DNA of 64,000 nucleotides from Blepharisma stoltei (Eukaryota > Ciliophora > Heterotrichea > Heterotrichida > Blepharismidae): positions 682,001 through 746,000 of the forward strand of contig CAJZBQ010000003.1 of NCBI GenBank assembly GCA_914767885.1, given 5' to 3'. Made by a program: the position numbers and the translations under genes. Every line of letters starts with the position of its first letter. Position 1 is the first letter of the stretch. Positions 1 through 12,800 of the stretch are shown piece by piece. The notes beneath the pieces are model-generated. The model was not told the DNA's origin. It did not search any database and worked only from the letters and a program-made list of their open reading frames with translations.

Positions 1-2
1 AG

Positions 3-578
3 AATTCCAGCGAAATAAAAGATAAAGATAGTATAGATAGTGCTGCACAGGAAGAAAAACCCGTTAAAATTAAATCCCCAAAAATTGAAGCTCCAGAAAT
101 TGAAGAAGAATCACACAGCTTCAGTAACGATAAAAGCCAAAGCATAAAAGCTCCTCCTCAAGCTCCTATTAGATTACCTCCTGGAAAGGTAGATATAGTA
201 GCTAGGCAATTAATGGCTGATTTAAAGCTTGGAAGCAAAATCTTGCCAATATTGAATAAACATAGTGAAAAAAAATATAAAGAAAATATCATAAATCTAA
301 ATCCTAAACTTAGAAGACCAAAAATCCATTTAGAAGAATATTCAGACATAAGCTCGAGTGAGGAAGAACAAGAACCCAAAATTAGGAAAAAAATAAGTTC
401 TTCAGTGTTGCTTAAAGAAAAACAAGAAAACTCTAGTAGCAGTTTAACTGACGATAAATCTGAATTGATTATTGATCCTAATGGAGATATTTCACCAATA
501 CAGGTAAAAAAAATCATAAGCCAAAATGGAAAAGCTAACACGGAGTTTAAATTGAGCTTGAAGAGTGCTTGGAGTTAA
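3..578 (+). CDS. 3' end of acidic/Ser-rich protein (5' truncated by window)
   Basis: The frame is open from base 3 to the TAA at 576-578, giving the last 191 residues of a protein that starts before the window. The sequence is low-complexity: alternating Lys/Glu stretches, a Pro patch (APPQAPIRLPPGK) and a Ser/Glu block (SDISSSEEEQEPK), then Ser-rich and Lys-rich runs, ending LSLKSAWS. I see no catalytic motif, zinc finger or membrane segment. Composition suggests a disordered tail with many possible phosphorylation sites, but this is inference. I do not recognise the family. The antisense ORF over 158-541 is a shadow of this reading frame. Confidence 0.7.
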   Translation, partial: NSSEIKDKDSIDSAAQEEKPVKIKSPKIEAPEIEEESHSFSNDKSQSIKAPPQAPIRLPPGKVDIVARQLMADLKLGSKILPILNKHSEKKYKENIINLNPKLRRPKIHLEEYSDISSSEEEQEPKIRKKISSSVLLKEKQENSSSSLTDDKSELIIDPNGDISPIQVKKIISQNGKANTEFKLSLKSAWS

Positions 579-1483
579 GATACAGAGTATAACTCATTGA
601 CTAAAAGAACGAAATTTCTATTTAATAATTATAAAATCAATCAATCAAGCATTGCATCATTTTATTTTATACTTAAAATCAGTAATTACTTTATTCCAAC
701 CTTCATAATAATTAATGTCTTTAATCTCTTGCTTATTTAATTTTATAAGTGGACTTAATTAGTGATAATATAAAGTATATTTATATTTTGGGGTTGGCCA
801 GCAATTAAATTTACTAATATCAAATATATTTAATACCGAATAATGCATTTGAAACAATTTATCGAGCTAGACATTAAAGTTAATATTTATTTTGGCTCTT
901 ATTCTTATTTTTTAGATTTTTATAATTGTCTAAATAGTTAACTACTTTATAAATTAAAAATATTAAATATAAATGCAAAGAAATTCTGTAAAAACCTTAC
1001 AAAAGGAAAGTTTGGCTAGATTAACACCTATAAATAAATCTTAAAGGCTGCATTACTTAGATAACAATTAAGCTTAGCTTATTAAAAAATATACTTGTAA
1101 TAAACTAACTAAAAATTCCAGAAAATCGTTTGGGATTTGGAAAGCACCAATGACTTTTAATAAAAATCATTTTTATTAATTTCCGTACCCCTTAAAGGAA
1201 TTATCATATTCCCTAAGTCTATTATATTTTCTATCAAACTTTACCATTCCTATAAAGACTTCTTCTTTATATTTTATCATGCCTAACTGCGATTATATCA
1301 ATAATTAATTTTCTAATTAAAACAATTTTTTACTATCTTAATTAACTCATCCTCTAAAATAGGAATCCCTATCTATCCACTTCCTTCTAATCTTTTTATT
1401 TTGTGCCTCAAACCCATCAAAAATTTTCTAAAAAATATATCAAGGCCATTAGTCTATTGGAAAACGCATAGTAATATTTTAAA
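579..1483. other. AT-rich intergenic spacer
   Basis: About 900 bases with no convincing reading frame. It should hold the terminator of the upstream gene and the promoter of the secreted acidic protein. No inverted-repeat element, tandem repeat or RNA gene is visible by eye. Confidence 0.5.
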
Positions 1484-4400
1484 ATGTCAAGGAAACTTTG
1501 GATTGCCTTGTGGATTTTGATACTTTTCGAAGGAACTTTAGCTATCAAAAGCGATATTAATCAGCAAAAATTAGATAACAACCAAATCTTCGTTCAATTA
1601 TCTCAAGAAGAAACTGCTGGAGAAAGCACTGGAGAGACCACGACTGCTGAGTCTGAAGAATATGCTTCAACTGAGGAGCAAACTGCTGAGGAGTCATCAG
1701 TTGATACGAGTACAGAAGAAGAAAGTGAGGATTCTAGTACTTTTACAGAAACAACCTCAGAAGAGACCTCAACTGAAGAAAGCGCTGCTGAATCTCAAGA
1801 AGAGACTGCCGCTGAAGAGAGCTCTGAAACTCAAGAAGAGGCTGCAAGTGAAGAAGAAGCAGCTCAAAGCTCTGAAACCCAAGAAGAGGCTGCAAGTGAA
1901 GAAGAAGCAGCTCAAAGCTCTGAAGCCCAAGAAGAGGCTGCAAGTGAAGAAGAAGCAGCTCAAAGCTCTGAAACTCAAGAAGAGGCAGCAAGCGAAGAAG
2001 AAGCAGCTCAAAGCTCTGAAACTCAAGAAGAGGCCGCAAGTGAAGAAGAAGCAGCTCAAAGCTCTGAAACCCAAGAAGAGGCTGTAAGCGAAGAAGAAGC
2101 AGCTCAAAGCTCTGAAACCCAAGAAGAGGCTGCAAGTGAAGAAGAAGCAGCTCAAAGCTCTGAAACTCAAGAAGAGGCTGCAACTGAAGAAGAAGCAGCT
2201 CAAAGCTCTGAAACTCAAGAAGAGGCTGCAACTGAAGAAGAAGCAGCTCAAAGCTCTGAAACTCAAGAAGAGGCCACTGAAGAAGCTGAAGAAGACGTTG
2301 ATGAAGATGAAGATGAAGATGAGGATGAAGATGAAGAAGAGGATGAAGATGAAGATGAAGATGAAGTAGATGTTGATGAAACCTCTGAAGAATATGAAGA
2401 AACTGCCGAAGAATATGAAGAAGCTGCCGAAGAAGCTGCTGAAGAAGCTGCTGAAGAGGACGTTGATGAGGATGAGGATGAGGATGAAGATGAGGACGAA
2501 GATGAAGTTGAAGTTGAAGGGTCCTTGACTCAAACAGAAACATAATGAAAATATGGCGTCTTCGTCTGGGTATGGGCCCCCGGCCATACATACTCGACTC
2601 ATATTTTAATTATATCCGGCAAGGTTTTGCCATTCCAGAAATGGGCAACAATGCCATGGTAAGCAATTCTACAGAGTAGAGCCTGGCACATGCCCAACGA
2701 CTAGAATGGATTTTCTCCTCGAGAGGAAAGGATGTCCAAGCTTGGAAAGGGTAAGCCCAGCAGAGCCTACAGGCAATGCCTAGACCAATCGGCAACTACC
2801 TAGCGTTAAACTGGCCGTTACGCCGCAGGACTTGGAATTTACCTTTTTGCCGAAAGGTGACCAGAAATTCCATTTTTTGGAATTTCGGAAAGCCACTCCT
2901 GTAACTCATGCAGCAGCCGCATGAATCCATAGCCCGGCCACTCAAGACTTAAGCCGCAGCACGCTGTGGAAGGAGTAGACGTTTTTCCCTTTGGCAAGCC
3001 TTTATGGCTTGTTGGGAATACGTCGCAAAGCAGGTGAACCTCACATCGAGGTCCTTGGTGTCTGCGTTAACAACACGGCAGCCGCCTCATTAATGTAATT
3101 TAAGATTAAGACTCAAACAGAAATATCAGACGAGGATGAAGATGAAGAAGCAGAACCAACAGCAACTTATATCCCAACCGCAGAAACAGAAGAAGAATCT
3201 GAAGCTGCTGAAGAGGAAGAAGATAGCGCACAATACGACGAAGACGTTGCTGAAAGCATGGAAGACACCCAAGACGAAATCGAAGATGAAAATGAAGAAG
3301 ACGCCGATGAAAAAATGAACGATGTTGACGAATTAGATGAAGCAATTGACGAGCTTGAAGATGTCAGCGGTGAAAACTCTGAAAATGGCTATGTTATGCT
3401 TGATGAAGACACCTTAGAAGATGTAAACGAAGCCTACCAAGAAATCCTCTGGAACCTCGACGAAAACTCCACAGTCGAAATTAACGGCGAAATCTATACT
3501 TATGACGACATCCAAGCTGCAACTGAAAACACTGACAAACTGATTGAAGACTTCGACGAAAACGACGCAGAATACGTCACTTTCTCAGAGACGGGGCCAC
3601 TTTATTTAGATGAAGACGAAGCAGAAACAGTCGAAGAGATTAATGAAGCCAACGATGTCTTAGTCTCCACTGAAACAACAGTAACCCTTACCCTCGACGA
3701 TGTTGAAGAGTTAATTGACTATTATACTGAAGCTGTCGCAGGCTTAGAAGAAGGCGAAACTATGGACACTATTGTAGGAGAAGACCAGACTGCTGAAGAA
3801 GTCAATGAACTTATTGTCAGTTTAGAAGACATCAGTGAAGATATGGATGACGGAGACCTTGTCACCATTGACACAACCACCATGACTTATACCATTTATG
3901 ATGGCGATAACATTGAAGAAGGTGAAGAAGACAGAGAAGAACTCACTGACGAAGTCGCTGACTTGCAAGAATACTATGATGAAACCCAAGAAGAAATCGC
4001 TGAAGGACAAATCGAAAAGACTGAAGACGACCTTGAAGATTTAATTGACGATTTAGAAGATGTCGACGAACTGTTAGAAGAAGGCGACACTGTCCTAGTG
4101 GGAGAAAAGACATATACACAAGAAGATATCCAAGGGCTTATTCAAGACGCAGAAGCCTTAATTGATAATCTTGACGAAGAAGACGCAGAGTCAGTTACTT
4201 ATAATGTGGAAACCCAAACAGTTTCATATATAAGTGAAGACCAGTATGAGATGGTAGAAGATATTGAAGATGAAGGATACTTGGTAAATCAAGAAGTCAT
4301 TGATACGGATGAGGATGAAGTCACTGATGTTGATGAAGTCGACACAGACGAGGTTGATGTAGATGAAGTCGATGAAGCTGATGTCGATGAAGTTGACGAA

Positions 4401-6541
4401 GATGAAGCTGACGTCGATGAAGTTGACGAAGATGAAGCTGATGTCGATGAAGTCGACGAAGATGAAGCTGATGTCGATGAAGTTGACGAAGATGAAGTTG
4501 ATGTCGATGAAGTCGACGAAGATGAAGCTGATGTCGATGAAGTTGACGAAGATGAGGTTCAAGCAGAGTCCACAACTACCAATATTCTAGTCCCAACAGA
4601 AACTGGAGAAACAGAAGATCTTGATGAAGATGAAGAAGAAGACCTAGAAGAACTAGAAGATGCCGTTGACGAACTTGAAGATATCGAAAATGATGCATAT
4701 GACGAATATGGCGAAGATGTACAAATCATTGACGAAGATACCCTTGAAGACGTAGCTGACGCCTATGAAGTTATCGTTGAAAACATGGACCCTGAATCGA
4801 CTATTGAAATAAGTGGAGTAACTTACACTTATGAAGAAATCGAACAAGACTATGCTGAAATTGAACAAACTCTTGAAGAAATTGATGAAAATGATGCTGA
4901 TGCTATCTTAATTACTGATGATGACGAAATTGTACTAGCTGACGATGATACTCTTGATGAAGCTGAAGAAATCCAAGAGGCAAATGAAGTCCAAGCTTCT
5001 GATGAAACCTACGTTCTTTTAGACTATGAAGACGTCGAAGAGCTATTAGACTGGCTTGAAGACGTAGAATTAGAAGAAGGAGAAACAGTTAGCACAGTCC
5101 TTGGTGCCAACCTCACAGCTAGTGATGTAGACGAGCTTCTTGTCAGCTTAGAAAACATGCTTGATGATATTGAAGAAGACGGTGACGACCTCGTCAAAGT
5201 CAACTTGTCAACAGGCACTTATGAAATCGCTGAAGGCGACTTTGTAGAAGATGAAGCAGATAGAATTGAAGACCTCGATGAAGAAGTCGAAGACTTAGAA
5301 GACGTTTATAATGAACATCTTGAAGATGGAACTACCAGCTCTCTTACTGATGAAGAAGCTGAAGACTTACAAGAAGACTTAGAAGATGTATTAGACTTAA
5401 TGAGTGAAACAGATACCATCACAGTCGGAGAATTGACCTTAGACTCTGAAGGTGTTGAAGCTCTCGTTGATGACGTTGATGAATTAGTCAAAACTTATGA
5501 TGAAAACGACGCAGTCGAAGCCAGCTACTCACTCCCCTTCCTCCGTGAGTGAAAAAAAAATTTGTTCACTCACTGAGAGGGGTTAATTTATTTTTTAAAA
5601 AATTTCTATAAATTTTATAGAAAAATTTTTTTTCGAAATTTTTTTAAAAAAAAATCCTTATTTGCAAAAATTGGGAATCAAATATTAATTTAATTTATAA
5701 AATTTATGTTTTAAAACGCAATTTAATTAAAATTAAACAGAATTAGCTCGAGATTTCATTATACTAATTATCACTTATATATCAATTTTTTTTAATAAAA
5801 AAATTTTTGTACACTCACGGAGGGTGGGTTTTAGGGCAAAAAAACAGATTTTTCCAATGGTTCTGTTCACTTACGGAGGGGAAGTCAGAAAGCGCAACCT
5901 CTATTGTCTACGCTGACGAAGATGAAGCTGACCTTAAAGATGAAACTGAAGATCTTGAAGAAATCTACAATGAATTCGCTGCCCAAGCTGAAACTGGCTA
6001 TATTACTACCACTATTGAGGATTCTGAAGACAAAATTGACGAAATTGAAGACGTTCTTGACGTCCTCCCAGAAGACGGCACCATAACCCTCGGCACCACT
6101 ACATTTACAGCAGCCGATTTAGACGAAAAAATAGAAGCCAATGAAGACTTTATTGATGAACTTGAAGATGAAGATGCAGAAGGCGCCACCGTAATCTTGG
6201 CAACTGGAGAAAAGGTTTATCATGAAGAAGACGAGCTTGACTTACAAGCTGATTATAATGATATTATAGACGATCTAATTTCAAATGAAGATGGCACATT
6301 TACAATGACTGAAGACACAGTGGACGATTTCATTGAGTTCTTAGAAGACGTCATTGACTATTTGGATGATAACGATTTAGAGTATATCACTATTAATGGA
6401 TATGATGTCACAACTGAAGGAGCTGAAGCTTATCTTGCTCTTTTAGAGGACTGGGCAGATGAAATAGATGATAGTGATAGCAATGCTGTTACAGTGATCC
6501 CAAGCTCAAATACCTTTATGTATGTTGAAGTTGAAGAATAA
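1484..6541 (+). CDS. Secreted, extremely acidic repeat protein (split by two elements)
   Basis: Coding segments are 1484-2540, 3124-5531 and 5885-6541, one frame after removal of a SINE-like element and a MITE; about 1,370 aa. The ATG at 1484 opens a signal peptide (MSRKLWIALWILILFEGTLA). Next come about nine tandem copies of a 16-residue unit (SSETQEEAASEEEAAQ), a Glu/Asp run, later a 10-residue DVDEVDEDEA tandem (about 4,320-4,560), and the rest is built of diverged ~90-aa units with a recurrent core such as EDVDELLEEGDTVLVG then TYT-ED and LDEEDAESVTY. Two ~300-aa blocks (from about 3,340 and 4,650) are clearly duplicated. Almost one residue in three is Asp or Glu, so a calcium-binding or gel/granule matrix protein is possible; that is inference. 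No enzyme motif, no C-terminal membrane anchor. The junctions read TQTEISDEDE and EASYSESATS. Confidence 0.8.
1797..2274 (+). repeat. 48-bp coding minisatellite (16-aa units)
   Basis: About nine to ten head-to-tail copies of a 48-base unit encoding SSETQEEAASEEEAAQ. Units differ by single codons (SSEA, AVSE, AATE), so the array is expanding or homogenising within the secreted protein gene. Long antisense ORFs here are shadows of the repeat. Confidence 0.9.
2527..3123 (+). mobile_element. SINE-like element in acidic protein gene, 14-bp target duplication
   Basis: The direct repeat GACTCAAACAGAAA occurs at 2527-2540 and 3110-3123 and brackets 569 bases that are far less AT-rich than the surroundings. 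The element begins near AAAATATGGCG and ends in an AT tail (TTTAAGATTAA). Deleting the element with one repeat copy restores the acidic protein frame exactly. It shares modules with other elements here: a GTTGGAAAGGG-like block, a CCAATCGG block, and an ATCCATAGCCCGGCCACTCA block also seen near 33,360. The TSD has no TA dinucleotide, so TA-bounded excision would not restore the frame. No coding capacity. Confidence 0.85.
4321..4560 (+). repeat. Acidic DEVDEDEADV coding repeat
   Basis: Roughly seven tandem units of about 30 bases encoding DVDEVDEDEA variants inside the secreted acidic protein. Antisense and +1 frame ORFs over this stretch are artefacts of the repeat. Confidence 0.85.
5529..5887. 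mobile_element. BogoMITE-like element, TCA target duplication
   Basis: The 353-base element (5532-5884) is flanked by TCA on both sides. Its left end CTCCCCTTCCTCCGTGAG folds on the inverted copy that follows (TTCACTCACTGAGAGGGG); the right end carries two direct copies of the TTCACTYACGGAGGG motif about 50 bases apart. The interior contains the family core (TTTAAAACGCAATTT, CAGAATTAGCTCGAGATTTC, TTATCACTTATATATC). Removal with one TCA joins EASYS to ESATS in frame. Confidence 0.9.
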
Positions 6542-6883
6542 AGAAGATTCATAAATTAATTAGTTATAATTCTGTTTTTGAAAATATTAGTGTTATAGCC
6601 AGTGTTGAATTAGAATTGTTTAGGATAATTTAGGGTATTTTTTTGTAAGGATTTATGATATTTTTATTTGAGAAAGATATAGCTTGGTGATGCATAAAAT
6701 AAGGATTATCTATAAATTTGATTAGATTTATTATTGCCTCTAAAATTAAAATAGATTTTTAATATAAGAAATTTAATCAATAGTAAATTAAAATGCCATA
6801 ATTTTTAAAGTCATATAAAATCTTGTAATGGCCTTTAAATTGATTTGTTTACATATTTGCTATGCACAAACACCAATAAAAAT
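6542..6883. other. AT-rich intergenic spacer
   Basis: About 340 bases between the acidic protein stop and the giant gene start. No element, RNA gene or conserved motif is visible. Confidence 0.45.
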
Positions 6884-9800
6884 ATGTCTGACGAAGACGA
6901 ACGAATTGCCTTAGAAAATTACCTTATTCTTAATGATAAAGATTTAGCTCTTGAATCGTTTCCACCTACAAGCCCTTTTGGAAAGTATCTAAAAGCAAAC
7001 AAGCTGCTGAAATCAGGCCAATTTAAATCACCTAAATTTAAAGCAGAGTTAAAAGAACTTAAAAAGCTTAAGCCAAGCTTCCATAGCACTTTAGAATTAA
7101 GGCAGCTTATAAAGAGCCTTGAACATTCTACGAATTCTACTGAAAAATCAAAAATCATAAAGAAACTTAACGATAAATATTTTCATTATAAATTTGACTA
7201 TGAAATTCCAGATCTAGCTGAAAAACCCCAGAATTCTGACTCCCCCCTTTAAATTGGAACAAAAATTTTGTTCCAATTTAAAGGGGGGTTAATTTTTTTT
7301 TTTAAAAAAAAAATTTCAAAAGCTTACCGAATTAGATTAATAAATTTGTTTAATAAAATGCTATTTACTCTTTATCCTTTAAAAAAAGCAAGATATAACT
7401 AAATTTTTCATTATTAGTTAATACGCCACTATTAATTGGTATCAAAAATTATTTACACAAAAATTATTATTTTTTTTGATAAAAAAAATTAAAAAAACAA
7501 AATTTAGAAAATTTATCGATCAAAGCACTAATTTTGTTTAAATGAGATGCTATTTATACTCTATTCTTTAAAATAAAGCAAGAGATAAGTAAGTTTTGAA
7601 ATGTTATAAAGAATTCGCATTGAATTTATATCAAAACTATTTAAATAAAAAATATCATTTTTATCAAAAACAATTAAAAATGTTTTTAAAAATTTTTAAA
7701 AAAAAAAAGTAATTTTTTTTTAAAATTTAGCAATTAAGGAGAATAAATTTATTTAAATAAGATGCTCTTTATACTATCTTCTTTAAACAAGAGTAAGCTA
7801 TAACTAATTTTTAATTTTAGTTAAGAAGAAACATTTAACTTATATCAAAACTTTTTATATAAAAATTATATATAATTTTTTATTATAAAATTAAATTTTG
7901 TTCCAATTTAAAGGGGGGTTAATTTACAAAAAAGTGGAAATTTTACCTATACTTTGTTCCAATTTAAAGGGGGGGGAGTGAGTATAGTTCACATTTGAAC
8001 GAAAAACTATTTGAAAATGATTTATCAAAGGCTCACCGCGAGCTGAAAATTTATTCTATACTCGATAGTGACGGCAAACAATGTCTAAACGCAAATCAGA
8101 TGACAATAGCAGTTTTTCAAATTTTTGCAAGAGAAATGCCTTATCTTCATGATATTCCTGGAGTCCCAGAAAAATTCGCAGAAGTCCTTGATAACGGAGA
8201 AAATTATTCAATAGATTGGTTTAAAAAAATGAGTGTTAGTCAGCTAAATAAACTTATGGAATTGCATAAAGAGATAGCTAAAAATGTTGAATTTGTTTTA
8301 TGCTATTTTGAGAAGAAATATTTGTATAAGATAGATAAAAGTGATGCTTGAAATAAATTAGAAATTTATAAAAAAGTGTGATTTGAGATTCAAGATTATT
8401 CTGAAAACATAAATCAAATAAAAAGCATTGTTTTGATTAGCATTTTGAAAAAATCAAAACTCAGTGGTGATACTGCCTGTCCCTTAGTGCTTGCAGTCAG
8501 ATGGGAGTCTAGAAAATAAAAGAAGGAGAGCAGTATGTTGTGAAAGCATCTGGATGAGCTTTTCTTGGTCTGGTAGAATGCAATGTCGGGTTAACCTCCC
8601 AAGCTTACATCTAGGGCAAGGCTTTACTTCTAGAAGATGGAACTTGGAAGCTAGAAAGGGATAGTCCTGCAAGGCCAGGGGGCATTCGCTTGCCCAATCA
8701 GGTAATTACCAAGCACGATACTGGAGCTGCGCCCTGGACTGCAAGCTTCATTCAGACCAATATGACCAGTAAATTTGCTTTTATAATTTTCGGAAAGGGT
8801 AATACGGCACGGTGATCCAGGGTGGCGAGCGCATGCCTTCATCAGAGAGGAGTGACATAGCCTTTAGGCTGTGCAATCAGACTGGCGAACAAGAGGCTGG
8901 AACGAAATAAGGGGTGTGAAAGCCAGCATGGCTGGCTTAGAGCTAATCTATAATAATTTAACATTAGCATTTTGAAATTAAACTTGAGATTTGGTGTTTA
9001 TGATGAAGATTTATTTATTAAATATTTAAATAATCATAGACCAACCCCCTTAATATACAAGAATAACCCAAAATGAGATCATAATGGTCGTTTTTATTAT
9101 CATATGAAAAGTCTTCCCGATGAAGAAAAGCTTATAGAGCAATATTTAGAAGAAATATTTAAAAATAGGGTGGATTTCAAAGAATATGAAGAATTTTTCA
9201 CAAATGATTTTATTAGAGCACAGTTTGCTAGAGCAAAAATTTTGTCTGGGGAATCTTTATTAAATTATAGCAAAAATTTACCACAAGCCGAAATAAATAA
9301 AATTGCAGAATTGATTGAACTGGAGCCATGCAGAGAAAATCCAAAATTATTTGAGAGAAATCAATTGATAAAATTCTCATTAATTACCAAAAATATAACA
9401 AAACTTTTAGTCAAAATTCTAGAAATAAATACAAAGTCCTATTATTTAGAAAAAAATATGGAAATTGATCAATCTATAGAGCTAGATGGCTTATTAGCAA
9501 AGCATGAAATTATTTATGAGTTTAATGATTCACCATTAATTCGTGTTAAAAGGACGTTTGAGTTCCCAGAAATCACGGATTTATGTGGAATCTTTGTTAT
9601 TGAATTTATTGGAAACGGCAGATGCTGCAGGACGATCATTAAAAAAGGATTTTTGAAATATGTTTCAAAAATCACCGATGCAGGACATTTATTTATGATT
9701 TTGGACGAAAATAACCAAATATGCAAAAATCCTGGGTCAGGTGTGACTGTTGATGGAAGGTTTTATTCTACAGAAAATGAAAAAGGTCAAGCTTTCGTGC

Positions 9801-12800
9801 CTTTTGCAAACCAAATGTCTGAAAAAAATATAATAATAAGTGATGGGACAATTTGTGAATTAATTCAAAGATTTGAACATTTAAGTGAAAACTATAAACT
9901 AAAGGCAGCCTTTTTTGTAAATCAAGAACAATTTATAAGCAAGAAGAAGATCACAATTTCTATAAAGCCAAGACTCTACATAAATGATGTAAAAGCTTTA
10001 AATTCTTTATTGACAAATTGCAAAGCGACAATATCTACTGTGGATCTTGATAATTGCACATCTTCATCTGTATATGAAAATCTATATGCGTTGTCGTATT
10101 AATTCATGTAGCCGATATATCTCACAAGGTTATGCGATCTTGAAGAAGGGAAATTGGTACTCGAGATTGTGCAACTAGTTTTTCATAGCAGCGCCGACTG
10201 ATCATTATAAATTCACTTTGTGTCAAGCTGTTTCTTATCGGAAAATGGAGCCGAAGTTGAAAATAGAGATCCCAGCAGTGCCAAAAGTGAGTTTTTTGGC
10301 CAATCAGGAACATTTTCCAGCTTCAGATAAGGAGTTACGCCCTAGGCTTCAGATTTCTATTTTTGCCAAAAGTCGACCAGAAAGTAGAGCCATTTCGAAT
10401 TTTCACCCAGACAATCTATGATGGCGTGCGGCACAGATACATAAATCTTCTGACTAGTGAGTAATGAGTGTAGGCCCTTGTCAGGTAGAAGCAACCTTCC
10501 ATATAGTGAAAATTGAAGGCCAGGGAAGGTGGTGCTCCTTCAAGAATTAGGGTGTACTTTTTCGATAAGCATAGCTAAGGTGCATGAAAATCTTTCAATT
10601 CCCAAAAAAAACTCCCTAATAAATCTTGACTTCATAGTCCCCTCAAATTTGCAAAAAATTTTTATCAGCTTTTCAGGAGAAATCGAAAGCATCATCAACA
10701 AAAATAAAGTTTCTCTCGAAGAAAAATTTGAAATGAATATAAAGGAAAAATCGGAATCTGAATATATTTATGGTGCTTATTTGAGATATGGAATGAAAGG
10801 CTATCAAATAGAATTAAGGGGGAGAAATGGAGAATTTTTGCCTTGGCAAAAAATTGAACTGACTTTAAGACATAGGTATTGAACAGATACTAAAACAGAA
10901 ATTTTAATATCAGATGAAACAGGAAATGCTTATCTAGGCGATCTAAAAAATATTTATGCCATTAAAGCGTCAATAAATATCAACCAAGACTGCCAAAACT
11001 TTCTATGAAAGATAAATGACTTCACTTGCAAGATAAATTATCCCTGCAAAATTAATCTCTGCCAAGGAGACGAATTTGGAGTGCCTTTTGATATTAATGG
11101 AATAAGAGATGTGCACCTTGTATGAGTCAGCCTCACAGAAATGAATAATGGAACCGTTATTGATGATTTAACAAATTATATAGAAATTGATTATGGAAAA
11201 TCAATGATATGATTACGAGGCTTACCAATAGGAAGATTTCGTTTGAAAATTAATCAAAATTATATTGATATTGAATATACATAAAATGGTGAGTGATGTT
11301 CACATGTCCTCTCAGAGAAAGCTACCTATGCATATGCAGGCATGGTTTTTGGAGCTGTGAGTTGGTTCAGCAATATCTGGTGTCCAAAGGTGAGGGACTA
11401 AAGCACGAATCCTCTGTTTTGTGGCCTGAATTCTATGGGCATTACTTGAGAATTCTTTTTGACAGTAGTGCAGCCTGTGGACACATGAGATGGAGCAGTG
11501 GTTTGCCTTGAATCGCATAACTCCCCCCCGTGAGCGAACAAAAAACCTTGTTCGCACACGAAGGATGCTATTTTTTTAAAAATTTATATATATATTTTTT
11601 CGAAATTTAATTTTTAAGATTTATATTTTATAATTAATTTGATCAATAGAGAGATTTCATTATACTAATTATCATTATATATCAAAAAATTTTTTTCACT
11701 CACAGAGAGTGGATTTTTCAATAGTTTTGTTCGCTCACGGAGAGGGGGAGTAAGCGGTTGAGTATTTTTCTAGCGATAGACTGAAAAAGAGGAGACAAAT
11801 TAGACAAGAGGGGCACTCCTATATAGATTCCTTTAATGCGGCGATCTGGCTAGGTGTTTGACACAGTAGATGGCATAATAAAGGCAAGCGACTGAATTGG
11901 AAATGGTGGACCCAAAAAAGCATCCGAGATACCAGGGGTTCAGAGGTACCAGAGGTGGAAACCAACTAAATTCGCTTGGGCCACCACACAAATCTAAAAA
12001 GCTACTTACTCCCCCCCCCTCCGTGAGTGAACAAAAAAATTTGTTCACTCACAGAGGGGGGTTAATTGAATTTTTTATAAATTTTTTTTTTCGAAATTTA
12101 AAAAAAATCTCACTTCTATAAAAATTGGAAAGCAAATATTAATTTAATTGTAAAATTTATGTTTTAAAACGCAATTTGTTTAAAATTAAACAGAATTAGC
12201 TCGAGATTTCATTATACTAATTATTGCTTATATATCAACATTTTCCCATAAAATTTTTCTATTAAAAAAATTTTGTTCACTCACGGAGGGTGGATTTTTT
12301 GGCAAAAAATAGGGATTTTTCTAATGGTTTTGTTCACTCACGGAGGGGGAGTTAGAAAATCGCCTGTGGAAGCAGAGATCTTAAATATTCAGCATCCTGC
12401 AATTTAATATTGATATTGAAGTTCATGACGGAATTCATTTGTTGGATAATCAATTTATTCTAACTGACCACTATGCTGTAAAAACTCCAAAGCAATATAG
12501 AACTCTAAGTATTGGCGCTTATGAAATCAAGGATAATCAGTTAAAAGTAAATTTATTAGGAGACTCACAAAACTCAAACACTTATGCATTTTTTTCAAAT
12601 TATATTTTTAATGAGAATGCTGACGTCTTTGATAACCTCACTCCCCTTTAAAAAGAAGAAACCATAAGGAAATACTATTATATAGGATAATAGGCGCCTT
12701 TAAGAGCAAGTAAAAGAATTATGATCTTTTATGATAAAATATTTATATATATTAATGATTCTTATAATAATGACTATAATTGTAGACAGCTATATATACT

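Larger units (their letters stand above)
11262..12420 (+). mobile_element. SINE-like element with two nested MITEs, 14-bp target duplication
   Basis: ATATTGATATTGAA repeats at 11262-11275 and 12407-12420. Between them are 1,131 bases: a SINE-like body starting TATACATAAAATGGTGAG, interrupted by MITEs at 11521-11750 and 12009-12351. Without the MITEs the body is about 550 bases, the family's usual size. Removal of all of it joins NYIDIE to VHDGIHLLDN in the giant gene. The MITEs therefore inserted after the SINE. Confidence 0.85.

Noticed and set aside
1743-2602. Long antisense and +1-frame ORFs over the acidic repeat array
   Set aside because: They arise because a 48-base repeat without stops keeps several frames open. 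The sense frame has the signal peptide and continues through both insertions.
8484-8842. Two minus-strand ORFs of about 60 aa
   Set aside because: Inside the SINE-like element at 8436-8977; composition is that of the noncoding family.
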